This document shows positions 14,895 to 26,199 of a stretch of DNA of 64,000 nucleotides, one piece after another (position 1 is the first letter of the stretch; every line of letters begins with the position of its first letter). A model generated the notes under the pieces. It was not told the DNA's origin. It saw only the letters and a list, made by a program, of their open reading frames with translations, and made no database searches. A program made the position numbers and the translations under genes. The stretch spans positions 17,658,519 through 17,722,518 of the forward strand of contig NC_060236.1 in NCBI RefSeq assembly GCF_021155775.2, given 5' to 3'. This stretch comes from Neodiprion pinetum. Taxonomy: Eukaryota > Arthropoda > Insecta > Hymenoptera > Diprionidae.

Positions 14895-15255
14895 AGTCCC
14901 TATAGTTGTAATCGACTTACGCGTCCTTTATCCATACATAAAAAATGGTGAAAGTATATTTCTGGTAACGGTTGTAATATTTCTTTGGGATTATAATCTA
15001 ATTAGATACGTAGTGTAGATGATAACGTCTCCCCTAACCGCGCAGAACTGTTTTTATACATTTTGGTTCTTTGTACGTTCTATTTGTCACGGTGGGCCCC
15101 TTGGTCCAAATAAAATATCACCGATACTTGTCTCCCCAAATCGATCAGCTGATACGAGTAAGGATTTATATTACAGGCATTCGCTGCGATAACGGTTCTC
15201 CGCAAACCCTGCATCACCACGGTTCGTGGTAGTTCGTTTAAAGTTATCTCTTTTC
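14895..15255. other. no gene seen
   Basis: AT-rich sequence between two repeats; nothing recognisable on either strand. Confidence 0.5.
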
Positions 15256-15640
15256 AGGGTTCCGTAACTCAAAAGGAAAAAACGGAACCCTTATATAACA
15301 GTATCGCTTTGTTGTCCGTCCGTCTATCTGTCTGTCCGTCTGTCAAGAAACTTTTTCTGCAATCAAGTACAAGTTAATATGAAATACTAAAGTCTACCGT
15401 CCCTTGGAAGTGTAAAAATTTCAAGCTTCTAACAATAAGTCAACGTAATCAAAATATACGGCGATTTATGTCACATATTTTGATACTCGCAAACTCAATC
15501 ATCAAAACCTATAGGGTACTTCTCGTTGACCTAGAATCACGAAATTTCGAGAGAAGCAAAGTTTCACAGCACAAGTAAAGGAAGAAGTACGAAATCAGTT
15601 AATTTGTAGTTGTATCACATAAAAAAAGTAACAAGTTTCT
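15256..15640 (+). repeat. dispersed insect repeat beginning AGGGTTCCG
   Basis: It starts with a short inverted repeat (AGGGTTCCG...CGGAACCCT within about 36 bp). This is followed by a pyrimidine-rich run of GTCC/GTCT quasi-repeats, then the words AGGGTACTTCTCGTTGACC and AGCACAAGTAAAGGAAGAAG. I recognise this order of words from a repeat that is abundant in lepidopteran genomic sequence. That recognition is recollection, not a search result. There is no coding capacity, and the right boundary is approximate. Confidence 0.6.
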
Positions 15641-18099
15641 GCAAACGTGCATTGTTAAATATACGTTTAATATATTACATGGCATTCGTGTTCAATTATA
15701 TTTGTGAGGTTGTCTCTTATTGGTCGTTGGAAACTGTTTTATTTCGGTTTAATCGATTTTTTTGCCAAAATCTATCATCGGTATTACACAACACCCGGTG
15801 GCTCAGTGATGTCAAACACGATTTGAACGATAATTGATTAAGATATATGGCGCAACGTGGCAAGGCTATTCGTTCAAAGCTCTATTGACAATAGTAAAAT
15901 AATGGCATAGAATATGTCGCGTTCTTCAGATTGAACATAAAAAGTGTGTTATAATTGCCGGCAGATCGTTCAATTTTGGGAAAGTTTATTCTTAGCACGA
16001 GGTTAAACTAACGTTAATGTAACAAAATGCTAAGCACAGGCACACCGTTTTCCAATTCCAGAATGACCCTCAAGAAGTTAGGTTTCCAAAATATTAGGAT
16101 AGTTTGATTTAAATACAATTCACTGAATTTCCAACAATCCTTAAATCGTTACAAAAGAACGATTTTTTCTTGAAAAAAAAACCATCATTACACTATCGTT
16201 ACGATATTCAATTTCATTATTTAGCTGTGTTTATAAACGTCGTACGCTAGGAAAGAAACACTCCGAGATCTTCTTTTTTCTCAAACAAAATTCATGTATA
16301 ATATATAAATAAATAAACCTTAAAATATTTAAAAATTTTACACCTTCCTTGTGTGAACCGCTTGTATATATGTTTAAACTGAGTACTTAAAAATCGATTA
16401 TACCTGTTTACCTAAAAAAAGAAGTTCTTCCCCTAGGTTAGTTACTAGTTTTAATTAGCTGGGTCATCTCTCTTAGGATTAGTTCTTATATTTCATGCTC
16501 TTTTCCATCATGACCATTGTTCAAGTCCGATGTGTGGTCTTTTGTTCCCCCTTTAATCGTCAATTTCTCTCTTTGGATTGATATGAACCCAAAAGAATCT
16601 GATAAACAAGGCTTTCCCCCCTCTCTCTTTTTCAGCGTATGTATTTTCTCTTTTCCACTATATCTCTTTTGGTATATGCTCATGATTTCATTTTGCTTAG
16701 TTGACGGAACGGCTATTTCCTCTTACTCCTGATTTCCGACATAGGACTTGACATGAGCTTAGGCAACTTTTGATGTAACTGATGTAAGTCCACCGTTCTA
16801 TTTTTTTATTCTTTCCTCTTTTCCTTTTTCGATAAGTTGATGTTAGCTCTTCTGTTTCCTGTTATTATAACTTAACATTGTTACTTACATGCTCTTTGCA
16901 TCTTGTAAGATGTATTTCGTTATGTTAAATTATTTTTTTTTTCTCGTGATAAATTAATTTTAGTCTGAGGATGGCCCCCCTCAAAGGACCGAATCGTCAA
17001 AGATACTTTATTCCTATCGATGACCGTTGACATCGCGTAACCCTTTTTTCACACAGAGTTATACTGTACGGCGGGGGAGGGGAGGTAGCTCTTGTTTTGT
17101 ATTTAATAACTAGATATGTGATTTTTTCTCTAAATAAATATTTTCTCTAGATAAATAAATGGAATAGAATGGAAATTGTTCTGCTTCTGTGTGTTTCAAA
17201 TACTAGGAATTCGCCCGATATTATGCACGAGTCGCCACTCTGCGTTGTTTCGTGAGATTGGAAACTCCCTGAAAGTGCCTTAAATCTATTTGTTATACTC
17301 TCGTCATGATAATCCTATTATTTTGTATGCAATGAATTAACAAAGATTGTCTTATTACACATTACTGCTCTGACAATGAGTGAAAATCGTTCTGCTCATT
17401 TCAGAAACATTGTATTCGAAAGTGTTCGATATTTTTATATAAAATTTAAAAAATGTGAGCAAATATATAGAGCGAATTGCAAATGAATTCTAATCTAGCG
17501 AGGGAGAAGGTCGCAGTTTCAAATGGTTTACCATTATTTGAATGAGGTTTGATTCTACAGAAATCAGTTATATAGAGCCTATATGTTCTACGGAATATGT
17601 TCTACAAAATTGTTTCTACAGAAATATTTTTCTACAGAATATATTTCTACACAAAAGAATTCGAGATTCACATCAGAAACAATCCTGCATGAAATTATTC
17701 TATACACTATTTTGTAAAAATATAATTCTTTCATGCTTTCCTTTAAATCTATGACTCAAAACAAAAAAAAACATATCTTAATTTTTTTCAACTCGTTCCG
17801 TTCAAGTTATATTCGTTTGAAGTCTTCAGACAGGTGCTTTGCAATAATTCATAAATCGAGAACCTGTGGGTAAAAAAATTTCAAAACTATGATGAACACT
17901 GTTTATGATAGGTAAAATGAAGCGAAAAAAATCACGCGCGTAACAAATTTGAACTCAAAATCTGATCTGATTTTAAAAATAACACGTCTTGTACCGAGTG
18001 TGGAAATAGATATACCGCGTTGATGGACCAGAATTAAGTTTTTGATTTTGTTCTACAGATTGATAGTTGAAGTACAATCTTTCTGAACCCCAGGAGACC
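15641..18099. other. gene-poor stretch with repeat traces
   Basis: No exon is supported. Around 16965-17010 there is a GATGGCC...GGACCGAATCGTC word resembling the 3' portion of some insect retroelements. Sequence around 17560-17660 is rich in a TCTACAGAA/TATGTTCTAC quasi-repeat. Confidence 0.45.
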
Positions 18100-18290
18100 A
18101 GCTTTGAACTCATCTTCGTTTTTCGAGAAAGAACCCTCCAAAGTTACTTAGATCCCTCGAGTGGTTGAAAAGAAATATAACATCGTTCTCCCGGGCAGAA
18201 TCGAACCCGGACATTGGATTACTGACCCCGGGACAATAGCCACTCGGCCGTTCAGCAATGAGACTACGACGACGCGTGGGATGTAAGGTG
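18100..18290 (-). repeat. tRNA-derived SINE-like sequence
   Basis: On the minus strand there is a box A-like word (ACGGCCGAGTGGC, plus-strand 18239-18251) about 31 bp upstream of a box B word (GGTTCGATTCT, plus-strand 18197-18207). This is the spacing of an RNA polymerase III internal promoter. The T-arm does not pair properly and no intact cloverleaf can be drawn, so this is a SINE head or tRNA pseudogene rather than a working tRNA gene. The part downstream of box B continues to about 18100 as unrelated body sequence. Boundaries are approximate. Confidence 0.55.
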
Positions 18291-18954
18291 TCCACAAAAC
18301 TTTAAAGGGTTTTTCTTCAAAAAATACGGATGATTTGTCAGCTTGCCTTTGGGGAATTCAAAGGATCCTATGTGAATCACCAGCTGACAAACCGCCAACC
18401 AATGGGGTCCATCAGAAAACTTGGATCAGTTTTGCCAGTATCTCCGTCTCAGCCCTCGAAGTACTAAATACATTAGTTGGTATTTCTAGTATGACATAAA
18501 ATGAATTTCCATTTTGTGAAAAAAAAATTTTGGCAAAAACTGTCGCCATTTTGGACGAAACAAACTTGGACTGTGGCAAATGGGATCCAATTTCTAAGAA
18601 TAATGTCTCCAAATTTAATGTGAATTGGTTTGAGCCATTTTTCGGATATCGCTGGAATTGTAGAACATGTTACCGAGCAAAATGATTGTCGCTATTGTCA
18701 ATACCAATGTTTTCTATTATTTAATTCCAGTAAAAAAAATATTCAATCTAAGCTCGACCGATATACTTTTCATTAAAATAAACCTTAATCAAATTGAACG
18801 ATTAGTCGGCGAGATATAAATTCCCAAAATTCGCCAACCCTTTGAGCTGTCTACTCATTTAAACCCACTTGCCTCGTTGGCCTTGAGTAGTCAGGCCATC
18901 ATTGAATGTACCATATAGAATGCGATAGAAAAAACGGTATGCTTTTTGTTGCAG
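18291..18954. other. upstream region / probable 5'UTR intron end of the LRR gene
   Basis: There is no open frame of note. The segment ends in a pyrimidine-rich splice acceptor (CTTTTTGTTGCAG, ending at 18954), so at least its 3' part is probably intron of the downstream LRR gene, with the true promoter farther left. Confidence 0.45.
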
Positions 18955-18976
18955 GAGCAAAAGAAGTTCATATGGA

Positions 18977-20848
18977 ATGGCAGCCGGCTGGTGGGTGTTA
19001 CGGGTGCAGTTCGTGGCGGTAATGGTGGCCGTCATGACGGGCGTTAGTGGTCTTTGTCCGGCACGGTGTAAGTGCGACGACGAGTTTTTGCGCGTATCTT
19101 GCATCTCGACTGGCCTCGACGTCGTTCCTATTCAACTGAACCCGGAAATCCGGCACATCAACCTGGCCGGCAATAGAGTGACCAGTCTTCATCTGACCTT
19201 TGGGTTCTACGGCAATCTCGAGACCCTCGACCTCAGCTCGAACCTCATCCACACTCTAGGCTCTGACAATTTTAATCTCCAGCAGAACCTGCTCTCCCTA
19301 AACGTTAGCTTCAACTCCGTCCAGACGATTTCCAAGAACGCATTTCACGGCCTCAACGCCCTCAGGGAGCTTGATCTTAGTGGGAATAACATAACGGAAA
19401 TCGACAAGCAAGCACTCAGGTTCACCAGCGAATTGGAATCGTTAAATCTTAGCAGAAACTCCCTCACAAGTCTTCCAGATGGCCTGCTCAAGAATCTCCA
19501 CAAAATTCGCACCCTGGTGCTGAACAAAAATCCTCTTCTTGAGGCTCCCGCCAACAACTTGGCTCTCGCGCCAAGCTTAGAAAACCTTAACCTCGCCTAC
19601 AACCTCATACAAGAACTCCACAGAGACTCTCTGTCCTCCCTTCCGTCCCTGATCACCCTGGACCTTGCAAACAACGTGATAAGAGGCATTAGTGAGGACG
19701 CATTCGACCGTCTTCCGGGACTTTTGCGTCTCGATTTATCCGGGAACAACTTGACCTCGGTACCAACTGCTCCTCTTTCCAAACTGACTATGCTGTCGAA
19801 GCTGATACTCAGCCGAAATCCTCTAGGATCCCTCCAGACGATCGCCTTCCAAAACCTGTTTGAGCTTCGTGACCTTGAACTCGAGGAGTGCTTAATAGCG
19901 CGGATTCACGCCAGATCATTCGCGGACAACATTAATCTCGAGCAGATATCGTTGGATGGAAACACCGAGTTGGAAGAACTTCCAGAACGTATTCTATATG
20001 GAGCGAGGTACCTGAAGTCCGTCTCGTTACGGAGGTGCAGTTTGGCGACACTGCAGCCGACCCAGTTTCCCGTCGACACTCTCGCCTCTTTTCAGGCCGG
20101 GGGTAACCCGCTTTTGTGCAACTGTTCCATCCAGTGGCTGTGGAACGTGATCCGGTCCGAGGAGCACCGAAACGAGTCCCGACTGAAGGTAGACTCCTTG
20201 GACATCGTGTGTGCTGACGAGGAGTTTAAGGGCAAGAGGCTCATTTCGCTACCTGAAAGCTCGCTACGGTGTCACTTGAGTCCCCTTTATCTGTCGCTCT
20301 TCGCCAGTGGGTGCCTAATCACGACGGCGGCGATACTAGCCCTGATAGTCTACGTGACCAAGGCGAAAAGGAAGAAGCAGCCGGCGTACACCGCGCCTAG
20401 GCCTGAACTCCTCGTCTACGTCGGCCAGGGTAGTGAGCTGGACAAGAACACCGAGTCGTACAGCAGACGACTGATAGCCCAGCTTGAGGAGGTGGGCTAC
20501 AACTCGCCTGGAAAGATGCAGTGGGATGCGCAACTGGCGCGACCCTCGCGGGACGCGAAAGACTTCAACCTCTACGAGACCCCGCAGTACGCAAGACCCA
20601 GTGTCCACGAGACGTCCACAGGGGTGTTGGTCCGGCCTCAGAGGTCCACCGACATCTTGGACCCCTACGCAAGGCAGGACGAAGCCTACGCCGTGGCGGA
20701 CGTTACCTCGCTGCAAGAAGAAGCTCCGGAAGTACTCTCTCTCTACCATATGCAGAGCTCTACCAACAGGTCAAACTTCCCCCCTGTCGTCGACTACGAT
20801 GCACCCTTCCACTACCAGAAGCAAAAGCCGCACATTGTTTTCGTCTGA
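18977..20848 (+). CDS. leucine-rich repeat transmembrane receptor, single coding exon, 623 aa
   Basis: This is a type I cell-surface LRR protein of the adhesion/recognition class; no ligand can be deduced. Residues 1-25 are a hydrophobic signal peptide. An LRRNT cap follows with Cys 27, 31, 33 and 42. About a dozen 24-residue LRRs of the LxxLxLxxNxL type fill residues 50-370. An LRRCT cap spans about 376-430, with a CNC motif after NPLL and further Cys near its end. A single transmembrane helix spans about 436-459, followed by a basic stop-transfer (KAKRKK). The cytoplasmic tail of about 160 residues carries several tyrosine motifs (such as YETPQYARP) and ends in hydrophobic IVFV, which fits a class II PDZ ligand. 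Several NxS/T glycosylation sites lie in the ectodomain. The exon starts at a splice acceptor (AG at 18953-18954) 22 bp before the ATG, so a 5'UTR intron is inferred. GC content is clearly above the surroundings. There is no kinase or TIR domain, so it is not a Toll. The exact orthologue is unknown to me. Confidence 0.92.
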   Translation: MAAGWWVLRVQFVAVMVAVMTGVSGLCPARCKCDDEFLRVSCISTGLDVVPIQLNPEIRHINLAGNRVTSLHLTFGFYGNLETLDLSSNLIHTLGSDNFNLQQNLLSLNVSFNSVQTISKNAFHGLNALRELDLSGNNITEIDKQALRFTSELESLNLSRNSLTSLPDGLLKNLHKIRTLVLNKNPLLEAPANNLALAPSLENLNLAYNLIQELHRDSLSSLPSLITLDLANNVIRGISEDAFDRLPGLLRLDLSGNNLTSVPTAPLSKLTMLSKLILSRNPLGSLQTIAFQNLFELRDLELEECLIARIHARSFADNINLEQISLDGNTELEELPERILYGARYLKSVSLRRCSLATLQPTQFPVDTLASFQAGGNPLLCNCSIQWLWNVIRSEEHRNESRLKVDSLDIVCADEEFKGKRLISLPESSLRCHLSPLYLSLFASGCLITTAAILALIVYVTKAKRKKQPAYTAPRPELLVYVGQGSELDKNTESYSRRLIAQLEEVGYNSPGKMQWDAQLARPSRDAKDFNLYETPQYARPSVHETSTGVLVRPQRSTDILDPYARQDEAYAVADVTSLQEEAPEVLSLYHMQSSTNRSNFPPVVDYDAPFHYQKQKPHIVFV

Positions 20849-21434
20849 TTGTTGGACAACGAGTGATCAGTCCAAAGGAAAAGGGATCGCGGAATGAGCG
20901 CAGCTGAGGAAATGGAAGGATTCGTCAGACAAAGAAGCGAATTTACTTTCGGAATATAACAAGGTCTCCGTGAGTCTGATAGCAGCTGCTCGTTGATGAA
21001 AAAGACTCCCTGACACATTGGTCTTCATAGGAGCGAGCCATTAGGATAGTACACGGTTGAACCTCGCTAACGTTACGCAGGACCCCTACTAGGCCCCAGC
21101 GAATTCCGCCACTTTTTCAAATCCCGATTCACGCTCGCGTGTGTGTATGCGGATATTGATGCTCGACTCGAGAGTGACTACTTGCAGTAGGTACTATAGG
21201 AGGGTTGTTCAGTTGGGTAGGTGAAGTTGACGTTAGCGGGGTTACGCTGTACCATGAAGTTGGACTTCACTTGCAATTATGAAGCTCAGAATGAATGTAA
21301 GTCAAATGTGAGATAACTGTGGCGTATCAGCTCCGCTCATTCGCTCACGTAAAATCCGCATAATTTATTATAAATTTGCTCAGCTGTCAGAATTCAAATA
21401 TTTTGTGAATGTAGGTAATAACGAAAATAAGATT

Positions 21435-21440
21435 AATAAA
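21435..21440 (+). terminator. candidate poly(A) signal of the LRR gene
   Basis: AATAAA lies about 590 bp downstream of the LRR stop codon, in AT-rich sequence with no earlier clean hexamer that I noticed. It suggests a 3'UTR of roughly 600 nt. Confidence 0.35.
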
Positions 21441-22337
21441 ATCAAGCTTAATTATAGATATTAGTAATATGTAGCTCAAGAGATGATCGTGTACGACAAG
21501 TTGGGGGCTTTAATGAAAATATTCCTCAGCCTTCTGCACTCGTCCAGAAGACACTTGCTTGAAAATTTGTAAATTCTCAGAGTCGCACTAATTTCAGACG
21601 CATCATCGTGGTATCGGGTACTGGTGTTACGTAAAGACCAACACAAATGTACAAATTGTATGATCAAATGTACAATCAAAGCAGTCATTTCACAGGATGT
21701 GTATAGGTGTTCATTAGATGAACGATGAACTAGGGTGAATATCATTTTGCACTGCTCAGCTCATTTAGATTAGTTTTGCGAAACATCACAGTCAAGTTGT
21801 GTGAGAGATTCCACCGGGGCTTCAAATGGCTTTTATGCCCTCAGTTGAAATCAGTCTTTTCCGAAAACAATTCTGTTCATAATCTCTCTGTTCTCAAATT
21901 TTCAGAAACAAAAGTAAATCGTCTACTTTAGTTATCATAAATCCGATGAAACATGATATTACGTTTTCTTATTTTTTAATCATTCATTTTTAATAGCTTC
22001 AACCAAGTTCTAAATTTATTATTTCCTATGAAACCATAATTCTGATGACATAACTAAAAACTTATATTTTATAGTTCTCGATTAATGTCTACGCTTTCAA
22101 AGTTTGAAAGTATGGCCAGAAATAAACATGCGCTCACAAATCTAGATGTGAAAGTCTTGAAGTTATATTGTCGTTGAAATTGGGAATTCTTTAAGTTGAT
22201 TTGTACATTTCTTGATTGATATACACAGTGGCAAAATTATTCACAGCAAATGATGAATCGTAAAATGATAATAGACCGAATCCATTTCAAATTGGTCAAG
22301 CAAAGCGAAAATTGATTGGACGAAAATTTGTAACCTA
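21441..22337. other. no gene seen
   Basis: AT-rich intergenic sequence with only short open frames of no recognisable content. Confidence 0.5.
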
Positions 22338-23478
22338 ACGAAATTGGAATATGTTGTTTTCTAAGGTAAAAAAGAGACTCGTATTTTCTTGTTTGACAGG
22401 AAAATGAAATTCCTACAAAATTATGGCCGTTCGAATATTTACGCGCCCGCTACAGATGTTCTAATGAAACAAATGCATTTTTTCTTCAACACGCTATATC
22501 TTCGGAACGAATTAAGATAATTGCAAGTTTCTGGTTTCATTTTGTAAAGTTTTTAGCGTACTTTCACAGCCCATGAAGAAGCTGGAAGTTGAATATAGCG
22601 CCCCTTTGTCAAAAATTTGAAAAAATTGGTTCTCTCAAATCCGATTTTTCTCTGTCCCGCATTTCACACAATATACGGAGTGATATGCTTCATTTATCCC
22701 ATAAGTTTGATGCTATGATATGCCTTCGTATGTGAAAACCAAATTCCTGCGTTCTAATGAAATTTTCCAATTTCTGTACTATTCTTAATGTTTTTATACT
22801 ATTACAAACCACGATGAGTTTTTGATAGAAGAAAAATTGTACTAGAAACTTGTTCCAGCTATAGCTGGACTGCTGAAGTAATAGATAATCGAACAACGTA
22901 CGATGTCCGAATTCTATATAGACTATATTTCTATTCAGCTAAACTACCAAATGGTCTAACGCGAAACATCGAAGAACTTTGTAATTAAGAGTTTATTTCA
23001 TTACACAAGGCATTAATTATGTAGCAATTTCTAATGAAACGATAGTTGAAAAGTCTCTTACACTTCTACGCCTGATGAAATTCTCGATTAGGAAGTTCGT
23101 CGATGTTTTACGCTAGACCCTTTGGTGCTTCGACTGAACAGAAATATGGTCTAGAATTCCGACATCGTACGTAGTTCGATTCTCCATTACTATAAAAAGT
23201 CACCATGTTGATAATTTTCAAAAATCTTCTAGTTTCATCGTGGGCTTTGAAAGAACGCCAAAAACTTCACAAAATGAGACCAGAAACTTGGAATTGCGTT
23301 AATTTGTTCCATAGATATAGCGTGTTCAAGAAAAAATTCGTTCGATTTACTGTAAGATTTTTAGCGAGCACGTAAATATTCGAACAGTCATAATTTCGTG
23401 GGAAAAATGTTATTTAGCCAAACAAGAAAATATGAGTTCCTTTTTTTTACCTCAGAAAACATCATATTTCAGTTTCGA
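22338..23478. repeat. 1.1-kb imperfect palindrome (foldback element)
   Basis: The left arm from 22338 (GAAATTGGAATATGTTG) matches the reverse complement of the right arm ending at about 23478 (GAAACTGAAATATGATG). Similarity continues inward through shared words: TATTTTCTTGTTTG, GTTCGAATATTTACG, AACACGCTATATCT, AAGTTTCTGGT, then ACGTACGATGTC and AACATCGA on the inner flank. The left arm is about 250 bp longer in its middle (22600-22890). No transposase is seen. It is an old foldback element or inverted duplication. Confidence 0.7.
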
Positions 23479-24274
23479 AGAATTCTGCAACATTACGTTT
23501 TCCGGGCTGCCCTAACTGAGATGGATTCGATCAATATATTAACAGTATCATATTGAACTTCGATATAGTTTCAATAATCCAACATGCACACTATCAAGTG
23601 AAACTTTAGTGATGTACGAACTAAAATAATCAAGAGAACAGTTATTGTTGTATTAGGATTATGAGTCCTTAGAAAGCAGCTGAAATAATTATGATAACTT
23701 TTTACTGAAATTTAAAATCATGCTGCGCTATCATGACTACAAGTTTGACATGCGTAACAACGAAAACTGATATGCGCTACTAGATTGATCAAATTCCCGA
23801 AACTTCCTTATAAGTATACATCAGTTTCAGACGTATCGGAAATTGATAATACTCGTTTGCGATTCGTTCGTGCTTAGGCAGGATTGTCAATAGTCATGGA
23901 AAGTACTTGTAAAACCTACTAAGTGTTAATAATTAGGGTTACGATGGTGCCAATTTTGATTATAATATACATATAATATTATTATATAAAAAAAGTCTAA
24001 AGATACGTGAAGATTATTATGCGTTCTATCAACCTTCTGGAATACCACAGAGTAATTCATATAATACGATTATCCCGTTTTCCAATATGCTCATAGCCGT
24101 ATTTTCCCGAACGATCCGAATTTGATTTTTAATATAATTCCATTACAAATGACGAAGCATTCCTAGAAACTCGCTTGAACAACAGGGAGCTGCATCATCC
24201 AGCTTCTGATCTCGGACTTCGTTGAGATATTTTGCAAGTCACCTACGTGCCAAAACACAGACATTCGCAATAAG

Positions 24275-24693
24275 GACCGGTGCAACTTAGCAGGTTGAGC
24301 GTCAGATTGCGCATGCGCGGGGTATTCGGAATTTAATACAGACTGGCCACCTTAAGCCACAGCTGTCAAACGTAGCTTTCCGAGGTTATGTAAGTGATGC
24401 TAATTTTTGAGGCTAAGCTGGTCTCAAATAGTGGATATCAGCCTTAAGAAAAAGCTTAGCAAACATTTTTCGTCAACTGACTAGTGGCCGATGATTGATA
24501 CGAGTCATCACAGCAACATAATTTTAATTCCGCACTTCATACGGAAGACATTAAAATCTCATCTTCCATTTCTAGTAAGTTGGCACCCCTGCCTTGCGAA
24601 CGAAAATATTGCCGTGGTACGATCTGTCAGAGCAATGGAGTTCTATTAGTTTTCGCAGGCGCAGTCACTCAGCCTGCTAAGATTCACCGTTTC
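24275..24693 (-). repeat. ~415-bp MITE, family with GAAACGGTGAA ends, copy 1
   Basis: Reading the minus strand, it begins GAAACGGTGAATCTTAGCAG and ends with the imperfect reverse complement (CTGCTAAGTTGCACCGGTC). Both ends carry a TGCGCATGCGC-type palindrome about 30 bp in. Internal words (ATTATGTTGCTGTGATGACTC, ACATAACCTC, TTAAGGTGGCCA) are shared in the same order with the copies at 32901-33314 and 48274-48682. It has terminal inverted repeats and no coding capacity. Confidence 0.75.
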
Positions 24694-25482
24694 ATCTCTG
24701 CAGATACAAGAACTTGAAATAGCAATTCACGAAGCTTGGTGCATCAAGGTTTGAACCGCTTGATATTTGATCGACATGTTATACAATCATACCCTTTCAT
24801 TACGATATGTCCGCCTACTATCCAAAGGATGTAGCTTCATTGCCAATTAGAATTGGTAGCCCTGTATTTGAGTTACCAAACTACCGAAGTAGCAATTGGA
24901 GAGCATTCGATCATCTGCAACTGTTTCATCAGCATACGGTGTACAGATAAAAAATTAGCAAACAATACGTGAATCAGCCTGCCTGTCTATCTCTAATTCG
25001 TCAATTGCAATTTTCGCTGTCAGTGAAAGTAGGTATTATGTGAATTTATTCATTTATGACATTTTTTTAAATTTACGAAAGCTCAACGAAAATGCTCTCA
25101 CACAGTGAATGAGGTATTTTTTAATTTCTGTTTCAGCTCAAGTTACGAAGTGTAAATGCCAATTATAATGAAATAACTTGGAATACCTACATATTTATAA
25201 CCTTATACACACTGAGAACAGGTGTGCGAAAAACAATTAATCGTCTTCCGGTGTAGACTGTATACATTGCTGAGCTATATTTTATAAATCTACGGTGCAC
25301 CTGTTTTTTTATACTGCAAGGTTTTCTTGCAAGGATCTGCCCGTAGCGCGCGCAATTCAACTTGCTCAATTTTGATTCGCTGATATCCATGCACGTAGCC
25401 TGAAACAAACTTTCACTGATAAGAAGAAATTCCCTAGAATCAACCGATTGACAAGTAACAGTTAACCATAACCTCTCACCTA

Positions 25483-26199
25483 TTAACCCCTTGATGGACA
25501 GTGAGACGTATATGCCCCACTTATTCAGTCTCCGTTTTGTCGTATTTCTAATATATTTTTGCATATTTTGTATGCATGTAAATACTTTTTGGACTCTTGG
25601 ATGTCTAAATCATTAAAATTTGATGCAAAATTGCAATAATATGTTCATTTAATACACGGGGGTTCTGCGTAGAAACACCTACCTTACCGGCAAAGCTCTC
25701 CCCAGACGCAAACCCTTGAAGGTTACCCCCACCCTCGTCAGATAAAATGCGCTCTACGTCAGCATCGTTACCATCGTTTTCATAGTCTGATTATTGATCG
25801 TCGTTAAAAAAATCCTGCAAATTACCATGTTTCAACCCCTCATCAAAGTATGTTTTGCTACGCAAAACCTCCCTTGTATTACTACTTATTTATATATTTG
25901 TTATAAACAATTAACACGAAAAACTCGTTAAAAGAAAGGGTTCTCTTTGTAACGTAGATAGCTGAGGCTCTGAAATTTCTTTTACGTATTTTCCATACAC
26001 AGTTTAATGAAATATATTTTTTCAGAATTTTCCGTACGCTATTTCAAAAAAAAAAATGTTGTAAATTTCAGGAAACTTCCGCCATTTTGAATTTCGTAAT
26101 TCTAACTTCTGAATCGTAATCGGTGACCTCGAAAACATAGAGATGATCTATGATTTTCTAAATTTGTTAAGTAGAAAAATGTGCCCCTCAAAGGGATAA
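25483..26199. mobile_element. non-autonomous piggyBac-like element (TTAA, CCC ends), with possible transposase remnant
   Basis: The left end is TTAACCCCTTGATGG and the right end is CCCCTCAAAGGGATAA, so the terminal inverted repeat is TTAACCCYTTGA with one damaged base in the right TTAA. TTAA targets with CCC-starting ends are the hallmark of the piggyBac superfamily. On the minus strand around 25850-25680 a short frame broken by a stop encodes a very acidic segment (D, E and N rich, including ADVERILSDE). This would fit the acidic N-terminus of a piggyBac transposase but lacks any catalytic region. The element is an internally deleted, inactive copy. Confidence 0.55.

Noticed and set aside
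16960..17010. Hammerhead-like or Penelope-type retroelement end (GATGGCC...GGACCGAATCGTC)
   Set aside because: Only a short resemblance to a word I remember from such elements; no catalytic core or reverse transcriptase frame is visible.
18180..18290. tRNA gene on the minus strand
   Set aside because: Box A and box B words are present, but the T-stem and acceptor stem cannot pair, so it is a SINE/tRNA-like relic.
20336..20907. Long open frames on both strands overlapping the 3' half of the LRR gene (up to 137 codons)
   Set aside because: They are shadows of the GC-rich LRR coding sequence in other frames, with no domain or start context of their own.
25187..25564. 125-codon minus-strand open frame
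   Set aside because: Its first part runs out of the terminal repeat of the piggyBac-like element into unrelated flanking DNA, so a natural gene is unlikely.
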